Positions 8,359 to 17,546 of a stretch of DNA of 64,000 nucleotides are shown piece by piece. Below the pieces are notes generated by a model. That model searched no databases. It was not told where the DNA came from and saw only the letters and a list, made by a program, of their open reading frames with translations. Source of the stretch: Reichenbachiella faecimaris. Lineage in GTDB: Bacteria > Bacteroidota > Bacteroidia > Cytophagales > Cyclobacteriaceae. How positions within the stretch are numbered: the stretch's first letter is position 1; each line of letters opens with the position of its first letter. The stretch is taken from assembly GCF_900176375.1 (NCBI RefSeq), contig NZ_FWYF01000004.1, positions 62,001 to 126,000 on the forward strand, written 5' to 3'. Made by a program: the position numbers and the translations under genes.

Positions 8359-11300
8359 ATGAGTGAACAACTGTTAAAAGCCATCATCCATCTATTGGCA
8401 ATCGTGGCAAAAGAAGACGATGTAACTGAAGATGAAAGAAACGCCATTGAAGATTTTTTACTTGAAAACCTAAGTAAAGACGAGAGTCTCAAATACATGC
8501 ATCTCTTCGATCAAATGACCAACCAAATGTCAGGTGATCGAGCGGTTTCATTCGGCGAACAAAAGGAAATTACCATCCTTGCCAAGCAAGTCAACCAAGA
8601 ACTTACTCAACAGCAAAAAATAGTAGTTATCCTCAAAGTCCTTGAGGTGATCATGGCAGATGGTGAAATCTCTGATCGGGAATTGGAGCTGCTGCATTTA
8701 ATAGGAGAATCGTTCAATTTCTCAACCAAAGCAGTTGATCACATCAAAGCATTTGTAGTGAATAAAGAGCGCTCCCAACTAGATGCTGACAATATATTGA
8801 TCATTGATGATAGTAATGGGGCTGGCGCTAACACGGCTGCTAGACATCTGAAAAGATCATTTCTTTCTGGTTATATTGCCTTTTTCAGATTGCCAGCTTT
8901 GGAAATGTATTTCATGAAATACATGGGTGAATCGGCTCTTACCTTAAATGGGGTGCCTGTAAGGAAAAATAAAATCATTGTTTTCTCATCAGGAAGTACC
9001 ATCCGAGGCACTAAAATTGACCCCATCTATTATAGTGATGTGGTTTCTACATTTCGTGAAGAAAGTAGTGATTCAAAAATATCATTCGTAGCCGAAAACA
9101 TTGGATTCACTTTCCCTAATGGCCACCAAGGACTTAGAGACATAACCATAGCAGAGAGCTCAGGCAAATTGGTAGGCCTGATGGGTGGTAGTGGTGCTGG
9201 TAAGTCCACTCTTCTTAATGTATTGAATGGTAATGAAATACCTTCACAAGGTACTGTTCGGATTAATGGAATTGACATCAACAAAGACAAAAGCAAAGTT
9301 GAGGGGGTTATAGGATATGTCCCTCAGGATGACCTTTTGGTAGAGGAGCTTACAGTTGCCGAAAATCTTTACTACGCTGCAAAACTTTGTTTTGCAGACA
9401 TGAGCAATGAAGAACTACACCAGCTTGTAGATAAGACATTGGCAGCCCTAGGACTCAGCGAAACAAGAAATCTGAAAGTAGGGTCTCCACTTCAAAAAAC
9501 CATAAGTGGTGGTCAGAGAAAACGAGTGAATATAGGACTTGAATTGCTTAGAGAGCCATCAGTACTCTTCGTAGACGAACCAACATCAGGGCTTTCCTCA
9601 CGTGACTCTGAAAACATCATGGATCTCTTGAAAGAACTATCTCTCAAGGGAAAAATGGTTTTTGTGGTTATTCACCAGCCGTCATCTGAAATATTTAAGA
9701 TGTTTGATAAGCTTGTAATCCTGGATGTAGGGGGCTATCAAATTTACTATGGCAATCCAGTTGAAGCAGTGATCTACTTCAAGAACATAGTTGATCTGAT
9801 CGACAAGGATGCCGGATCCTGTATAGAATGTGGAAATGTAAACTCAGAGCAAATATTCAATATCATCGAAACCAAGGTGGTTGATGAATACGGCAAACTC
9901 ACTGATCAGCGTAAAATATCTCCACAGGATTGGAATAGCTACTTCACGGAAAGAGTCACCATCAAACCCGCTACGGAATCTGATGATCAGCCTGAAAAGA
10001 CACTCAAGATACCCAACAGAATCAAACAGTTGACGATTTTTGCGAGCAGAGACATAGCTTCAAAAATCAGCAATAAACAATATCTGGCGATCAATTTATT
10101 AGAAGCCCCTCTTCTCGCGATCATTTTGGCTTTCATCATAAGGTATGTGCCTGAAGGTTCGAATGAATACGTTTTTAGGGAGAACCCTAATATTCCTGCT
10201 TTCTTCTTTATGGCAATTATTGTTTCCTTGTTTATGGGTCTCACAGTGAGTGCAGAGGAAATATTCAAGGATAGGAAAATACTAAAACGAGAGTCATTCT
10301 TGAATTTGAGCAGGCTCAGTTACTTGGTCTCCAAAATGGCAATCCTATTCGGTTTGTCTGCTTTACAAACTTTGATGTTTGTATTGATTGGTGATTTCGT
10401 TTTGGGTATCAATGGAATGACAACCTCTTTTTGGCTCGTCATGTTTAGCGTTTCATGCTTTGCCAATATTATGGGATTAAACATCTCTTCTGCCTTCAAC
10501 TCTGCTGTTACGATTTATATCTTAATCCCACTATTAATTATCCCACAACTTATATTAAGTGGTATAGTGGTAAATTTTGATAAACTACACCCATGGTTGA
10601 GTAATTCCAAAAAGGTGCCAATCATTGGAGAATTGATGGCATCAAAATGGGGATATGAAGCTCTGGCAGTGACACAATTCAAAGACAATGAATTCGAGAA
10701 GAACTTCTTCTCATACGATCAAACAATAGCCAATTCCGAATTTAAGAGTGTTTATTATTACTCTGCAATGGAGGCAAATCTGGATTATGTCCATTCTAAT
10801 TTTGGATCTGATGATGCAGGCAAGAAACAGAAGGTAACAGAAAAACTAAAACTTATCCAAAACGAGCTTACCAAAGAAATGGAACTGGGTGGTATACCCA
10901 AAAGCAAATTCGAAGCCATCGACAATCTAACTCCTGGCAAATTCAACAAGGCCACATTTGATGAAACTGAAAAATTCATTCAAATTATGCGCAAAATTTA
11001 TAATAATCGCTTAAAACGGGCTACAGAAGAACGTGACAAACTCACTAAAACCATGACGGATAGTGAGGAAAAATTATCAGCTTTTGCGGAACTGAGAAAA
11101 GATAATGAAAATGAAGCCATAGTGTTTTTCTTGAAAAATAGTACGGCTGAAAACAGATTGCTGGAAACCAAGAAGGAGCTGATTCAAAAGATCTATCCGA
11201 TCTACAATGTACCTATTCCTCAACATGCATTGGATATCAGATCGCATTTCTACGCTCCTCAAAAACATTTTTTGGGAAATTATTATGATACCTTATATTT

Positions 11301-11394
11301 CAACGTGGTCGTCATTTGGATGATGTCTCTATTATTAGTGGTTTCTTTATATTTTGACTGGTTTAGGAAAGTAGTAAATAGTTTCGGGAAGTAA
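8359..11394 (+). CDS. ABCG-type ABC transporter with N-terminal TerB-like domain
   Basis: A 1011-residue half-transporter fusion. Residues ~1-145 are TerB-like (two helical acidic halves, with VIMADGEISDRELELLHLIGE in the second). Residues ~155-235 are a beta-rich, possibly degenerate FHA-like module. The ATPase domain has Walker A at 276-284 (GGSGAGKST), signature SGGQRKR at 383-389 and Walker B VLFVDEP at 402-408. Hydrophobic spans follow at about 575-597, 612-632, 650-680 and 690-735. A long charged, coiled-coil-prone region (~760-960) precedes a last span at ~978-1000. The domain order ATPase-then-membrane is that of ABCG exporters. A possible promoter TTTA-N19-TATATTTA (8293-8323) lies just upstream. 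The substrate is unknown. The next gene starts 7 bases downstream. Confidence 0.88.
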   Translation: MSEQLLKAIIHLLAIVAKEDDVTEDERNAIEDFLLENLSKDESLKYMHLFDQMTNQMSGDRAVSFGEQKEITILAKQVNQELTQQQKIVVILKVLEVIMADGEISDRELELLHLIGESFNFSTKAVDHIKAFVVNKERSQLDADNILIIDDSNGAGANTAARHLKRSFLSGYIAFFRLPALEMYFMKYMGESALTLNGVPVRKNKIIVFSSGSTIRGTKIDPIYYSDVVSTFREESSDSKISFVAENIGFTFPNGHQGLRDITIAESSGKLVGLMGGSGAGKSTLLNVLNGNEIPSQGTVRINGIDINKDKSKVEGVIGYVPQDDLLVEELTVAENLYYAAKLCFADMSNEELHQLVDKTLAALGLSETRNLKVGSPLQKTISGGQRKRVNIGLELLREPSVLFVDEPTSGLSSRDSENIMDLLKELSLKGKMVFVVIHQPSSEIFKMFDKLVILDVGGYQIYYGNPVEAVIYFKNIVDLIDKDAGSCIECGNVNSEQIFNIIETKVVDEYGKLTDQRKISPQDWNSYFTERVTIKPATESDDQPEKTLKIPNRIKQLTIFASRDIASKISNKQYLAINLLEAPLLAIILAFIIRYVPEGSNEYVFRENPNIPAFFFMAIIVSLFMGLTVSAEEIFKDRKILKRESFLNLSRLSYLVSKMAILFGLSALQTLMFVLIGDFVLGINGMTTSFWLVMFSVSCFANIMGLNISSAFNSAVTIYILIPLLIIPQLILSGIVVNFDKLHPWLSNSKKVPIIGELMASKWGYEALAVTQFKDNEFEKNFFSYDQTIANSEFKSVYYYSAMEANLDYVHSNFGSDDAGKKQKVTEKLKLIQNELTKEMELGGIPKSKFEAIDNLTPGKFNKATFDETEKFIQIMRKIYNNRLKRATEERDKLTKTMTDSEEKLSAFAELRKDNENEAIVFFLKNSTAENRLLETKKELIQKIYPIYNVPIPQHALDIRSHFYAPQKHFLGNYYDTLYFNVVVIWMMSLLLVVSLYFDWFRKVVNSFGK

Positions 11395-11401
11395 GGGAGT
11401 T

Positions 11402-12160
11402 ATGTTTTTTGTCCTATCCAAGATTGTCTATTGGCTGGTGATGCCTACCAGTCTAATAGCTTGGTTAGTTATAGCATCCATCCTGATCAGAAAATCTAAG
11501 CTCAAGAGAGCGAGTCGCATCCTGGCTATCTCTTTATTTTTTGTTTTTACCAATCCATTGATTACCACTTTGGTGATTAATGTTTGGGAGCCTGATCCGA
11601 TACCCTATCATGAAGTAAATGAAACGTACAGATTTGGTGTCGTACTATCAGGTATCACCAACCCGAACCGTCCTCCTTTTGACCGTGTGCAATTCAACAA
11701 AGGAGCGGATCGAATAGTGCACGCCATAGACCTTTACAGATTAGGTGTGATTGAAAAAATTTTAATCACAGGTGGTTCGGGAACGCTGACATTTGAAGGA
11801 AAAAAAGAAAGTCATGCACTTCGAGAATTCGCTATGAACTGTGGTGTGGCGCAAGAAGATTTGCTGATTGAAGATCAAGCCAGAAACACCAGAGAAAATG
11901 CTTTGTTTGCAGCTGAAATAATAGACAACTCAAATCAAGCTTTGTTGATCACGTCAGCATTTCACATGTACCGTGCGGAAAAATGCTTTCAAAAAGTCGG
12001 ATTTGACATAAAACCATTCCCTACAGATCATTACGGGAATATGTTGCATTATACGCCTGATGAAGTGCTCATGCCATCTGTACATAGCCTGCAAATCTGG
12101 ACTACACTAACAAAGGAATGGATCGGAACAGTTGCCTATTCGGCTGCAGGATACATTTAG
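11402..12160 (+). CDS. YdcF/ElyC family (DUF218) membrane protein
   Basis: A 252-residue protein with two N-terminal membrane segments (about 4-22 and 38-58), then the DUF218 domain. Visible family blocks are GVVLSGITN, ADRIVHAIDLYRLGVIEKILITGGSG, ARNTRENALFAAEI and ALLITSAFHMYRAEKCFQKVGF. ElyC/YdcF proteins act in envelope biogenesis in other bacteria, with an undefined reaction. It is 7 bases after the ABCG gene, so the two are probably co-transcribed, and it overlaps the convergent SDR gene by 4 bases at its stop. Confidence 0.85.
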   Translation: MFFVLSKIVYWLVMPTSLIAWLVIASILIRKSKLKRASRILAISLFFVFTNPLITTLVINVWEPDPIPYHEVNETYRFGVVLSGITNPNRPPFDRVQFNKGADRIVHAIDLYRLGVIEKILITGGSGTLTFEGKKESHALREFAMNCGVAQEDLLIEDQARNTRENALFAAEIIDNSNQALLITSAFHMYRAEKCFQKVGFDIKPFPTDHYGNMLHYTPDEVLMPSVHSLQIWTTLTKEWIGTVAYSAAGYI

Positions 12161-12954
12161 GTTACAGCCATTTTTCTGACTAGAATAGAGAATATACCAG
12201 GAAAGAATCGTTTCATATAAATGCCCATCACTTCTTTGAACCCTCCAATATAGCTTTCCTCCTTCTGAGCAGCAACACTTTTGAGCATCCTAGTTACCAA
12301 CTGATCCACAGTCAATCCAGCAGCCTGAGCCTTATCCAGTGTGTTTTGTTTGGAGCCATCACCCATTAGTGCATTGTATGATATTTTTGTATTTACATAT
12401 CCTGGCAATATCAAGGTCACTTTCACGCCGTCATCGTAATGCTCAGATCTCAACGCATCATAAAAACCATGAACGGCATGCTTAGAGGCAGAGTACCCAG
12501 AACGCAAGGGAGTACTAATAATCCCAACGGCACTGGTCACTGCAATATGATGGCCAAACTTTCGCTCTATCATACCTGGTAATAGATACTTTGATAAAGC
12601 AATTGTACCAAAATAATTCACTTCCATAATCTGGCGCTGCACTTCCATGGAAGTGTTCACTACCTTATCACGTTGACTAATACCGCCATTATTGAATAGA
12701 ATGTCAACTCCCCCAAAAAATGCTTCCGCCTCTTTAGCCTTTCCTTCAAGTGAAGATCCATCAGCTAAATCGATTTGAAGAATTTCTATCCTAGCTGTAT
12801 TTTGATTTTCCGCCTTCACACGTTCAAGTTCTTCCACACGACGTGCCGAAATGATAAGATTACATTTGATTTTGCTCAAGTGATTAACCAAACCCTCACC
12901 TATTCCACTGGAGGCTCCTGTTATCCAGATGTTCCTATTTTCGAAGTATTTCAC
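12157..12954 (-). CDS. Short-chain dehydrogenase/reductase
   Basis: A 265-residue classical SDR. Cofactor motif TGASSGIG is at 12-19, the NNGG motif at 88-91, and catalytic residues are S141, Y154 and K158 in YSASK. The C-terminal helix ends in a hydrophobic segment (IFSILVRKMAV), which hints at membrane association. The start is a GTG overlapping the stop of the upstream folA gene as GTGA, so translation is probably coupled. The substrate is unknown; membrane-bound SDRs of this shape often act on lipids. It lies at the end of the fmt-folA-SDR run. Confidence 0.85.
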   Translation of the reverse strand: MKYFENRNIWITGASSGIGEGLVNHLSKIKCNLIISARRVEELERVKAENQNTARIEILQIDLADGSSLEGKAKEAEAFFGGVDILFNNGGISQRDKVVNTSMEVQRQIMEVNYFGTIALSKYLLPGMIERKFGHHIAVTSAVGIISTPLRSGYSASKHAVHGFYDALRSEHYDDGVKVTLILPGYVNTKISYNALMGDGSKQNTLDKAQAAGLTVDQLVTRMLKSVAAQKEESYIGGFKEVMGIYMKRFFPGIFSILVRKMAVT

Positions 12955-13457
12955 TTTTTCTTTTTTTCATATTTAACAAAATCAAATGCATACTTGTGTC
13001 GATCATCTGCAGGGTGATGTTCGCGAGAGGTCTCCTGCCACTCATTTCCCATTTCTGGAAAAAACACTTCGCCATCATCTATATGTGCATCAATCTCAGT
13101 AAGATAAATCATATCAGCTTGTTCCATGGCCATTTGATAAATCTGTCCCCCTCCGATCACAAACAACTCCTTTTCTTTTTGATTTTTCGCATAACTATAT
13201 GCCAGATCCATTTCATTGAAAACCGCACAATCAACTGCTTCAAAATCCTTTTGTCTGGTTAGAATTACATTCGTGCGATTCGGAAGTGGTTTAAATTTAG
13301 GAGGTAGCGAATCAAAATTCTTTCTTCCCATGATCACCACATGGCCTCTGGTAGTCTCCATGAAATATTTCATGTCGTCTGGTAAATGCCATGGTAAGCC
13401 ATTATTAATCCCAATGACTCTGTTCTTGGACATGGCGGCTATCAATGATATTTTCAT
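12951..13457 (-). CDS. folA: Dihydrofolate reductase
   Basis: A 168-residue DHFR that reduces dihydrofolate to tetrahydrofolate with NADPH. Diagnostic segments are MSKNRVIGINNGLPWHLPDDMKYF (catalytic D27), VVIMGRKNFDSLP, TNVILTR and LFVIGGGQIYQMAM. I set the start at the ATG at 13457 because the motif order requires it and because it sits one base after the fmt stop. The longer in-frame version would run into fmt. It is coupled to fmt upstream and to the SDR downstream (GTGA overlap). DHFR next to formyl-tRNA transfer makes a small folate-related cluster. Confidence 0.95.
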   Translation of the reverse strand: MKISLIAAMSKNRVIGINNGLPWHLPDDMKYFMETTRGHVVIMGRKNFDSLPPKFKPLPNRTNVILTRQKDFEAVDCAVFNEMDLAYSYAKNQKEKELFVIGGGQIYQMAMEQADMIYLTEIDAHIDDGEVFFPEMGNEWQETSREHHPADDRHKYAFDFVKYEKKKK

Positions 13458-13458
13458 C

Positions 13459-14370
13459 TTAGTCAAATTTATATCCTCTGAGCAAATCATCAATTAGCAT
13501 TCGCTTCTTACCTTCCATTTGAAGATCGAGCAAATCCAACCAACCACTTTTTGTTCTTACAGACAAGTAAGTTTTCTTGTCGGTTTCATATTCACCTATT
13601 GCTTTGTTAGCCTCACGCTCAGCAGGCCGAACCTTATACACTTTAAATTTCTTACCTCCAAGGATAGTCCAGGCAGCTGGATATGGAGACAAGCCTCTTA
13701 CAAAGTTTCGTGTTTGTTCACTGTCCAGGTTCCAATTGATTTCGCAGGTTTCTTTATGAATTTTTGGTGCCATTTTTAAGCCCTCTGATTCCTTCTGAGG
13801 AGACAAGGTTACTTCTCCTGCATCTATCTGCTGTACTGTTTTTAATACTAACCTTGCCCCTTTTTTCATCAATCGTTCATAAAGGTCACCCACTGTGTCT
13901 TCAGAGTCAATGGGCTCCTTGTCTTGAAGAATAATACTACCAGTATCTATTTCATGTTTTAAAAAAAAGGTGGTTACCCCTGTTTCTGTTTCTCCATTCA
14001 TGAGTGCCCAATTGATTGGTGCAGCGCCTCGATACTGAGGTAGCAGTGACCCGTGCAAATTGAAGGTGCCGTCATCAGGCATATTCCATACCACTTCTGG
14101 CAACATTCTAAATGCTACAACTATTTGTAAATCTGCTTTAAGCGATCGAAGTTCAGATAAAAATTCTTCGGATTTGAGATTGGTTGGTTGCAAAACATGA
14201 AGCCCTGCTCTTTCAGCATATTCTTTTACAGGCGTACCCTGAAGCTTTTTACCACGACCTTTGGGTTTATCCGGCGCAGTAATTACGCCTACTATTTCGA
14301 AGCCATTTTCATGTAAAATCTTAAGACTAGGTACCGCAAACTCTGGCGTACCCATAAAAACTATCCGCAT
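13459..14370 (-). CDS. fmt: Methionyl-tRNA formyltransferase
   Basis: A 303-residue enzyme that transfers a formyl group from 10-formyltetrahydrofolate to Met-tRNAfMet. The N-terminal catalytic domain shows MRIVFMGTPEFAVPSLKIL, FRMLPEVVW, the HGSLLPQYRGAAPINWAL block with its catalytic histidine, and the metal-independent core typical of Fmt. The C-terminal OB-like domain (~205-303) includes RGLSPYPAAWT. Its stop is one base from the folA start, so the two are co-translated. The length and motifs are normal. Confidence 0.95.
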   Translation of the reverse strand: MRIVFMGTPEFAVPSLKILHENGFEIVGVITAPDKPKGRGKKLQGTPVKEYAERAGLHVLQPTNLKSEEFLSELRSLKADLQIVVAFRMLPEVVWNMPDDGTFNLHGSLLPQYRGAAPINWALMNGETETGVTTFFLKHEIDTGSIILQDKEPIDSEDTVGDLYERLMKKGARLVLKTVQQIDAGEVTLSPQKESEGLKMAPKIHKETCEINWNLDSEQTRNFVRGLSPYPAAWTILGGKKFKVYKVRPAEREANKAIGEYETDKKTYLSVRTKSGWLDLLDLQMEGKKRMLIDDLLRGYKFD

Positions 14371-14436
14371 ATACTTTCGCTTTTTTACAAGCTCGAAATT
14401 AATCGGATTAGAGGAGAGATTCTATTCTCCTTTCGA

Positions 14437-15378
14437 CTAAATACTATTGTTTCTTTTGATTCTACTGTTCAAACTTATTTTAGGATTGGCGATGAATTGC
14501 ACGATCACATTCACCCATGATTTATGAACAAAAAGATTGTCGTAAAAACTTGGGGCCGTCTCCTTCAGTTTCGGCAGCCTCGTGCCCGGGATATTCGGAA
14601 AATCGTGATGTTCGTTATGATAGCCTACATTCAAGGAAAATTTGTTTAAAATACCATAGTAGCTATAGGTCTCCTGCCCTTCTTTGAATACATAATGCTC
14701 CGCAATAAAATGACCTGCCAAGGGATGTAAACTTCCAGCCAGAAAAAGAGATACAAGGAGGTAAAGAATAGCTCCAAACCCTATGAAATACCAATAAACA
14801 GCTACTGTGATCAGTTGGAATATAATGTTGTAAAAGTGCCACTTTTCCAATTTGATCGGATGCACAAACATTGGACGAAATGCATAAAATAGAATTTGAT
14901 TAGTTGCCCACAATAGTTTGCCCATAAATCCTCTAAAGAGCTTAGCTTCTCCTGAAGTAGGCAAATCAGTATCGTTATACTCATCACCTTGCTCCCAATG
15001 GTGCTTTAGATGATAGGTTTTAAATGAAATGGCATAAGGTACTACAATTGGAATATTAGCCACCAAGGCCAACCATTGATTATAGACTTTCTTTTTGAAT
15101 GCCAAGTCGTGACTCAGTTCATGAATAGCCAAAGACAAAGTATGAGTCACAGATGCACCAAAAATGTAAGCAATTGGAAAATACCAATACCAAGCCAACT
15201 CAGCAATAAAAGGTGCAGTGATCAGTTGAAAAAGAACCATCCCTAATGTCTTATATTTCAAGCCTTTATCTATACCATAAAGTTCTTTCACCTCTGGATG
15301 ATGTGCTATAATTTCCTTCCTTCTTTTGAAGTGCGGCTCTCTTTCATCCGACCAATAAAACCCGTCTTTTTTTTCCAA
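14437..15378 (-). CDS. Sphingolipid (dihydroceramide) delta-4 desaturase homologue
   Basis: A 313-residue membrane di-iron desaturase. The histidine boxes are H86-x3-H90 (HELSH), H123-x2-HH (HLKHH, 123-127) and H254-x2-HH (HNEHH, 254-258). The N-terminal DE-x-HFKRRKEII, FYAFRPMFV, LHPLAGHFIAEHYVF and NVGYHNEHHDFPNIPG segments closely follow the eukaryotic DES1/DEGS1 sequence as I know it, including YSYYG between the second and third boxes. That is far closer than to bacterial acyl-CoA or FADS-type desaturases. Eukaryotic DES1 converts dihydroceramide to ceramide by adding the 4,5-trans double bond. Hydrophobic spans are at ~45-80, 100-118, 185-225. It has its own leader, with a possible promoter -7 box upstream, and is not in an obvious operon. 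The ceramide substrate is an inference from sequence likeness. Confidence 0.88.
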   Translation of the reverse strand: MEKKDGFYWSDEREPHFKRRKEIIAHHPEVKELYGIDKGLKYKTLGMVLFQLITAPFIAELAWYWYFPIAYIFGASVTHTLSLAIHELSHDLAFKKKVYNQWLALVANIPIVVPYAISFKTYHLKHHWEQGDEYNDTDLPTSGEAKLFRGFMGKLLWATNQILFYAFRPMFVHPIKLEKWHFYNIIFQLITVAVYWYFIGFGAILYLLVSLFLAGSLHPLAGHFIAEHYVFKEGQETYSYYGILNKFSLNVGYHNEHHDFPNIPGTRLPKLKETAPSFYDNLFVHKSWVNVIVQFIANPKISLNSRIKRNNSI

Positions 15379-15401
15379 TGTGCTTCGGTTTATTTAAAAC
15401 A

Positions 15402-15409
15402 CAAAGATA
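15402..15409 (-). promoter_or_regulatory. Candidate -7 box for the desaturase gene
   Basis: On the minus strand this reads TATCTTTG, an exact TAnnTTTG match, 24 bases upstream of the desaturase ATG. The -33 box is weak (TTTC at 17 bases). Confidence 0.45.
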
Positions 15410-15462
15410 AGGTTGTTTTTACTTTTGAAAAGAATTGGGTGATTATAATTCAGATCATCCGA

Positions 15463-15684
15463 TCAAGGTACCGGATCGTAGCCACTCGAACCCCAAGGAT
15501 GGCATTTTGTTATTCTTTTAATCCCAAGACTTATTCCTTTTCTTATCCCATGTTTTTCTATAGCCTCTTTGGTGTATTGAGAACAAGTCGGAGAAAAGCG
15601 ACAAGATGATGGGAACAATGGTGATATGCTATACTGGTATATCCAAATGGGAATCAGGAATATTTTCTTTATAAATGACCTCAT
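15463..15684 (-). CDS. yidD: Membrane protein insertion efficiency factor YidD
   Basis: A 73-residue YidD homologue. The family core is complete: [32 protein letters not shown], then [13 protein letters not shown]. YidD helps the YidC/Sec insertion machinery place proteins in the inner membrane and is attached to it by its N-terminal amphipathic helix. I placed the start at ATG 15684, one base after the stop of the small upstream gene, rather than at the longer in-frame start inside that gene. In many bacteria yidD sits with rnpA and yidC; here it does not. Confidence 0.93.
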   Translation of the reverse strand: MRSFIKKIFLIPIWIYQYSISPLFPSSCRFSPTCSQYTKEAIEKHGIRKGISLGIKRITKCHPWGSSGYDPVP

Positions 15685-15685
15685 A

Positions 15686-15904
15686 TTAATCCTCTTGACC
15701 GCTATAGATGTCATTAAGCTTAATAACATCTTCTTCTGGGATATCCTGACGATTCAATGTAGCAAACAGCTCACTTCTTGATTTTATGTCGTATTTGAGG
15801 AGGACGTCTTCCTTTTTCCACTTCTTTTTCAAGTTTCTCGAATAAAGAAAAATACCTACCTGAAGTCCTGCTGCAATAATCAACAATATAATAATTAGAG
15901 TCAT
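15686..15904 (-). CDS. Small single-pass membrane protein, unknown
   Basis: A 72-residue protein. Residues 2-22 form one membrane span ([20 protein letters not shown]), followed by a basic patch ([11 protein letters not shown]) and an acidic soluble tail. The basic patch places the tail on the cytoplasmic side by the positive-inside rule. It stops one base before yidD, so the two are translated together and it may share a role at the membrane insertion site. I do not recognise the family. Confidence 0.65.
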   Translation of the reverse strand: MTLIIILLIIAAGLQVGIFLYSRNLKKKWKKEDVLLKYDIKSRSELFATLNRQDIPEEDVIKLNDIYSGQED

Positions 15905-15930
15905 ACCAGTAATTTTGGTATTAAACTGAA

Positions 15931-16485
15931 TTAGTCCACTCCGAGTTCTGGGAATTTCCCTGGCACACCTACAAACTTACTCCTGATGTACGCGACCTCT
16001 TCTTCCATGTTTCCCGTGGGATGAAACTCCTCCATAAAGTGAACCACTCTATTTTTGAAATCAAAACTGCACGGAACAATAGGTACATTCGTTGCCATAG
16101 CTATTCTATAAAAACCAGTTTTCCACTCACTCACTTTCGAACGTGTACCTTCGGGTGTAATAGCCAGTCTCATCACTTCTCTTTCTTTGAAGATTCGTAA
16201 GACTTGGTCCATTAAATTGCTGGAATTTCTACCTCTATCTACTGGAATTCCACCCATATAGGTCAATAGCCAACCAAGTGGAGGGAATTTATACAGCTCC
16301 TTTTTAACTAAAAATGAGGATCTTAGATTTTTAATCGGGCGGACAATTATACCAATAAAAAAATCCCAATTGCTCGTATGAGGAGCAATAGCGATTACAC
16401 ACTTTTTAGTAGTTTTAGGGATATCACCTTTGATCTCCCAACCTAGAATTTTTAAGAAAATGAGCTCTGCAAGTAGCTTAGTCAT
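15931..16485 (-). CDS. PlsC-like lysophospholipid acyltransferase
   Basis: A 184-residue member of the PlsC/LPLAT family. It has the catalytic H-x4-D motif as HTSNWD (H36, D41), the GGIPVDR block and the substrate-binding TPEGTRS block. It is short compared with standard PlsC (about 240 residues) and resembles the compact glycerol acyltransferase forms common in Bacteroidota. It lies 9 bases downstream of accA, so it is likely co-transcribed with the first committed step of fatty acid synthesis. It probably acylates a lysophospholipid or another glycerolipid precursor at the inner membrane; a second PlsC homologue is at 55068-55799. Confidence 0.88.
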   Translation of the reverse strand: MTKLLAELIFLKILGWEIKGDIPKTTKKCVIAIAPHTSNWDFFIGIIVRPIKNLRSSFLVKKELYKFPPLGWLLTYMGGIPVDRGRNSSNLMDQVLRIFKEREVMRLAITPEGTRSKVSEWKTGFYRIAMATNVPIVPCSFDFKNRVVHFMEEFHPTGNMEEEVAYIRSKFVGVPGKFPELGVD

Positions 16486-16494
16486 AAGCTAAAA

Positions 16495-17442
16495 TTATGA
16501 AGCGACTACACCCATTTTTGAGAACTTGTCAATGCGTTGATCAATTCTTTCCTCAGGAGAAATCTTATCCAATTCTTTCAGATGGGTTACCAAAACTTTT
16601 TTCAGTTCTTTGGCAGCTGCTGAAGTATCCACATGTGCGCCACCAACAGGTTCTTTTATGACACCGTCCACCATGCCGTTAGTCATCATGTCCTTAGCTG
16701 TAGGTTTAAGTGCCTCTGCAGCTTGTTCTTTGTAGTCCCAGCTTCTCCACAAGATAGTAGAACAGTTCTCAGGTGAAATCACAGAATACCATGAATTTTC
16801 CATCATCAACACTCGATCTCCTATTCCAATACCAAGTGCTCCACCAGAAGCTCCTTCTCCAATGATCACGCAAATCACTGGCACTTTTAGCATGAACATC
16901 TCTTTAAGGTTTCTTGCAATAGCTTCCCCCTGACCTCTTTCTTCTGCTTCTAACCCCGGGTAAGCTCCAGGAGTATCAATCAAACAAACAATGGGTTTGT
17001 TGAATTTTTCTGCCATTTTCATAAGTCGTAAGGCTTTTCTATAACCCTCAGGGTTGGCCATACCAAAATTCCTCATTTGACGTTGCTTGGTATTTCTCCC
17101 CTTTTGTTGACCAATGATCATGATGGTCTGTCCGTCCAAAGAGGCAAATCCACCAACCATGGCTTTGTCATCCTTAACGGTTCTATCACCATGAATCTCT
17201 ATAAACTCATCAGTGATTTCGTAGATGTAATCGAGCGTATAAGGTCGCTCAGGATGACGAGACAACTGCACACGCTGCCAGCGAGTCAAATTATCGAAAG
17301 TATCCTTTTTAAGTTTTTTAATTTTCTTCTCCAATGTCTTGACTGCTTCGTTTACATCCACATCGTTGTTAGATGCAAGCATTTTCATGTCAGCCAATTT
17401 TTCTTCAAGCTCTGCAATAGGCTTTTCAAATTCTAATAGCAT
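16495..17442 (-). CDS. accA: Acetyl-CoA carboxylase carboxyltransferase subunit alpha
   Basis: A 315-residue AccA. It pairs with AccD to move the carboxyl group from biotin to acetyl-CoA, giving malonyl-CoA. It has the N-terminal coiled helix, then [28 protein letters not shown], the crotonase-like [22 protein letters not shown], and the oxyanion-hole [15 protein letters not shown] and [13 protein letters not shown] blocks. The length is normal. A TAGGTTTG -7 box (minus strand of 17467-17474) lies 25 bases upstream of the ATG, without a clear -33. The acyltransferase gene follows closely. Confidence 0.96.
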   Translation of the reverse strand: MLLEFEKPIAELEEKLADMKMLASNNDVDVNEAVKTLEKKIKKLKKDTFDNLTRWQRVQLSRHPERPYTLDYIYEITDEFIEIHGDRTVKDDKAMVGGFASLDGQTIMIIGQQKGRNTKQRQMRNFGMANPEGYRKALRLMKMAEKFNKPIVCLIDTPGAYPGLEAEERGQGEAIARNLKEMFMLKVPVICVIIGEGASGGALGIGIGDRVLMMENSWYSVISPENCSTILWRSWDYKEQAAEALKPTAKDMMTNGMVDGVIKEPVGGAHVDTSAAAKELKKVLVTHLKELDKISPEERIDQRIDKFSKMGVVAS

Positions 17443-17546
17443 AGATTAATGATGAAATTTGAAATGCAAACCTAAAAATAAATTCCTATTTAACGGCCAG
17501 CAATAATCAGTTTATCTCAAGAGAGTTGTAAACAATCAAAACAAAA

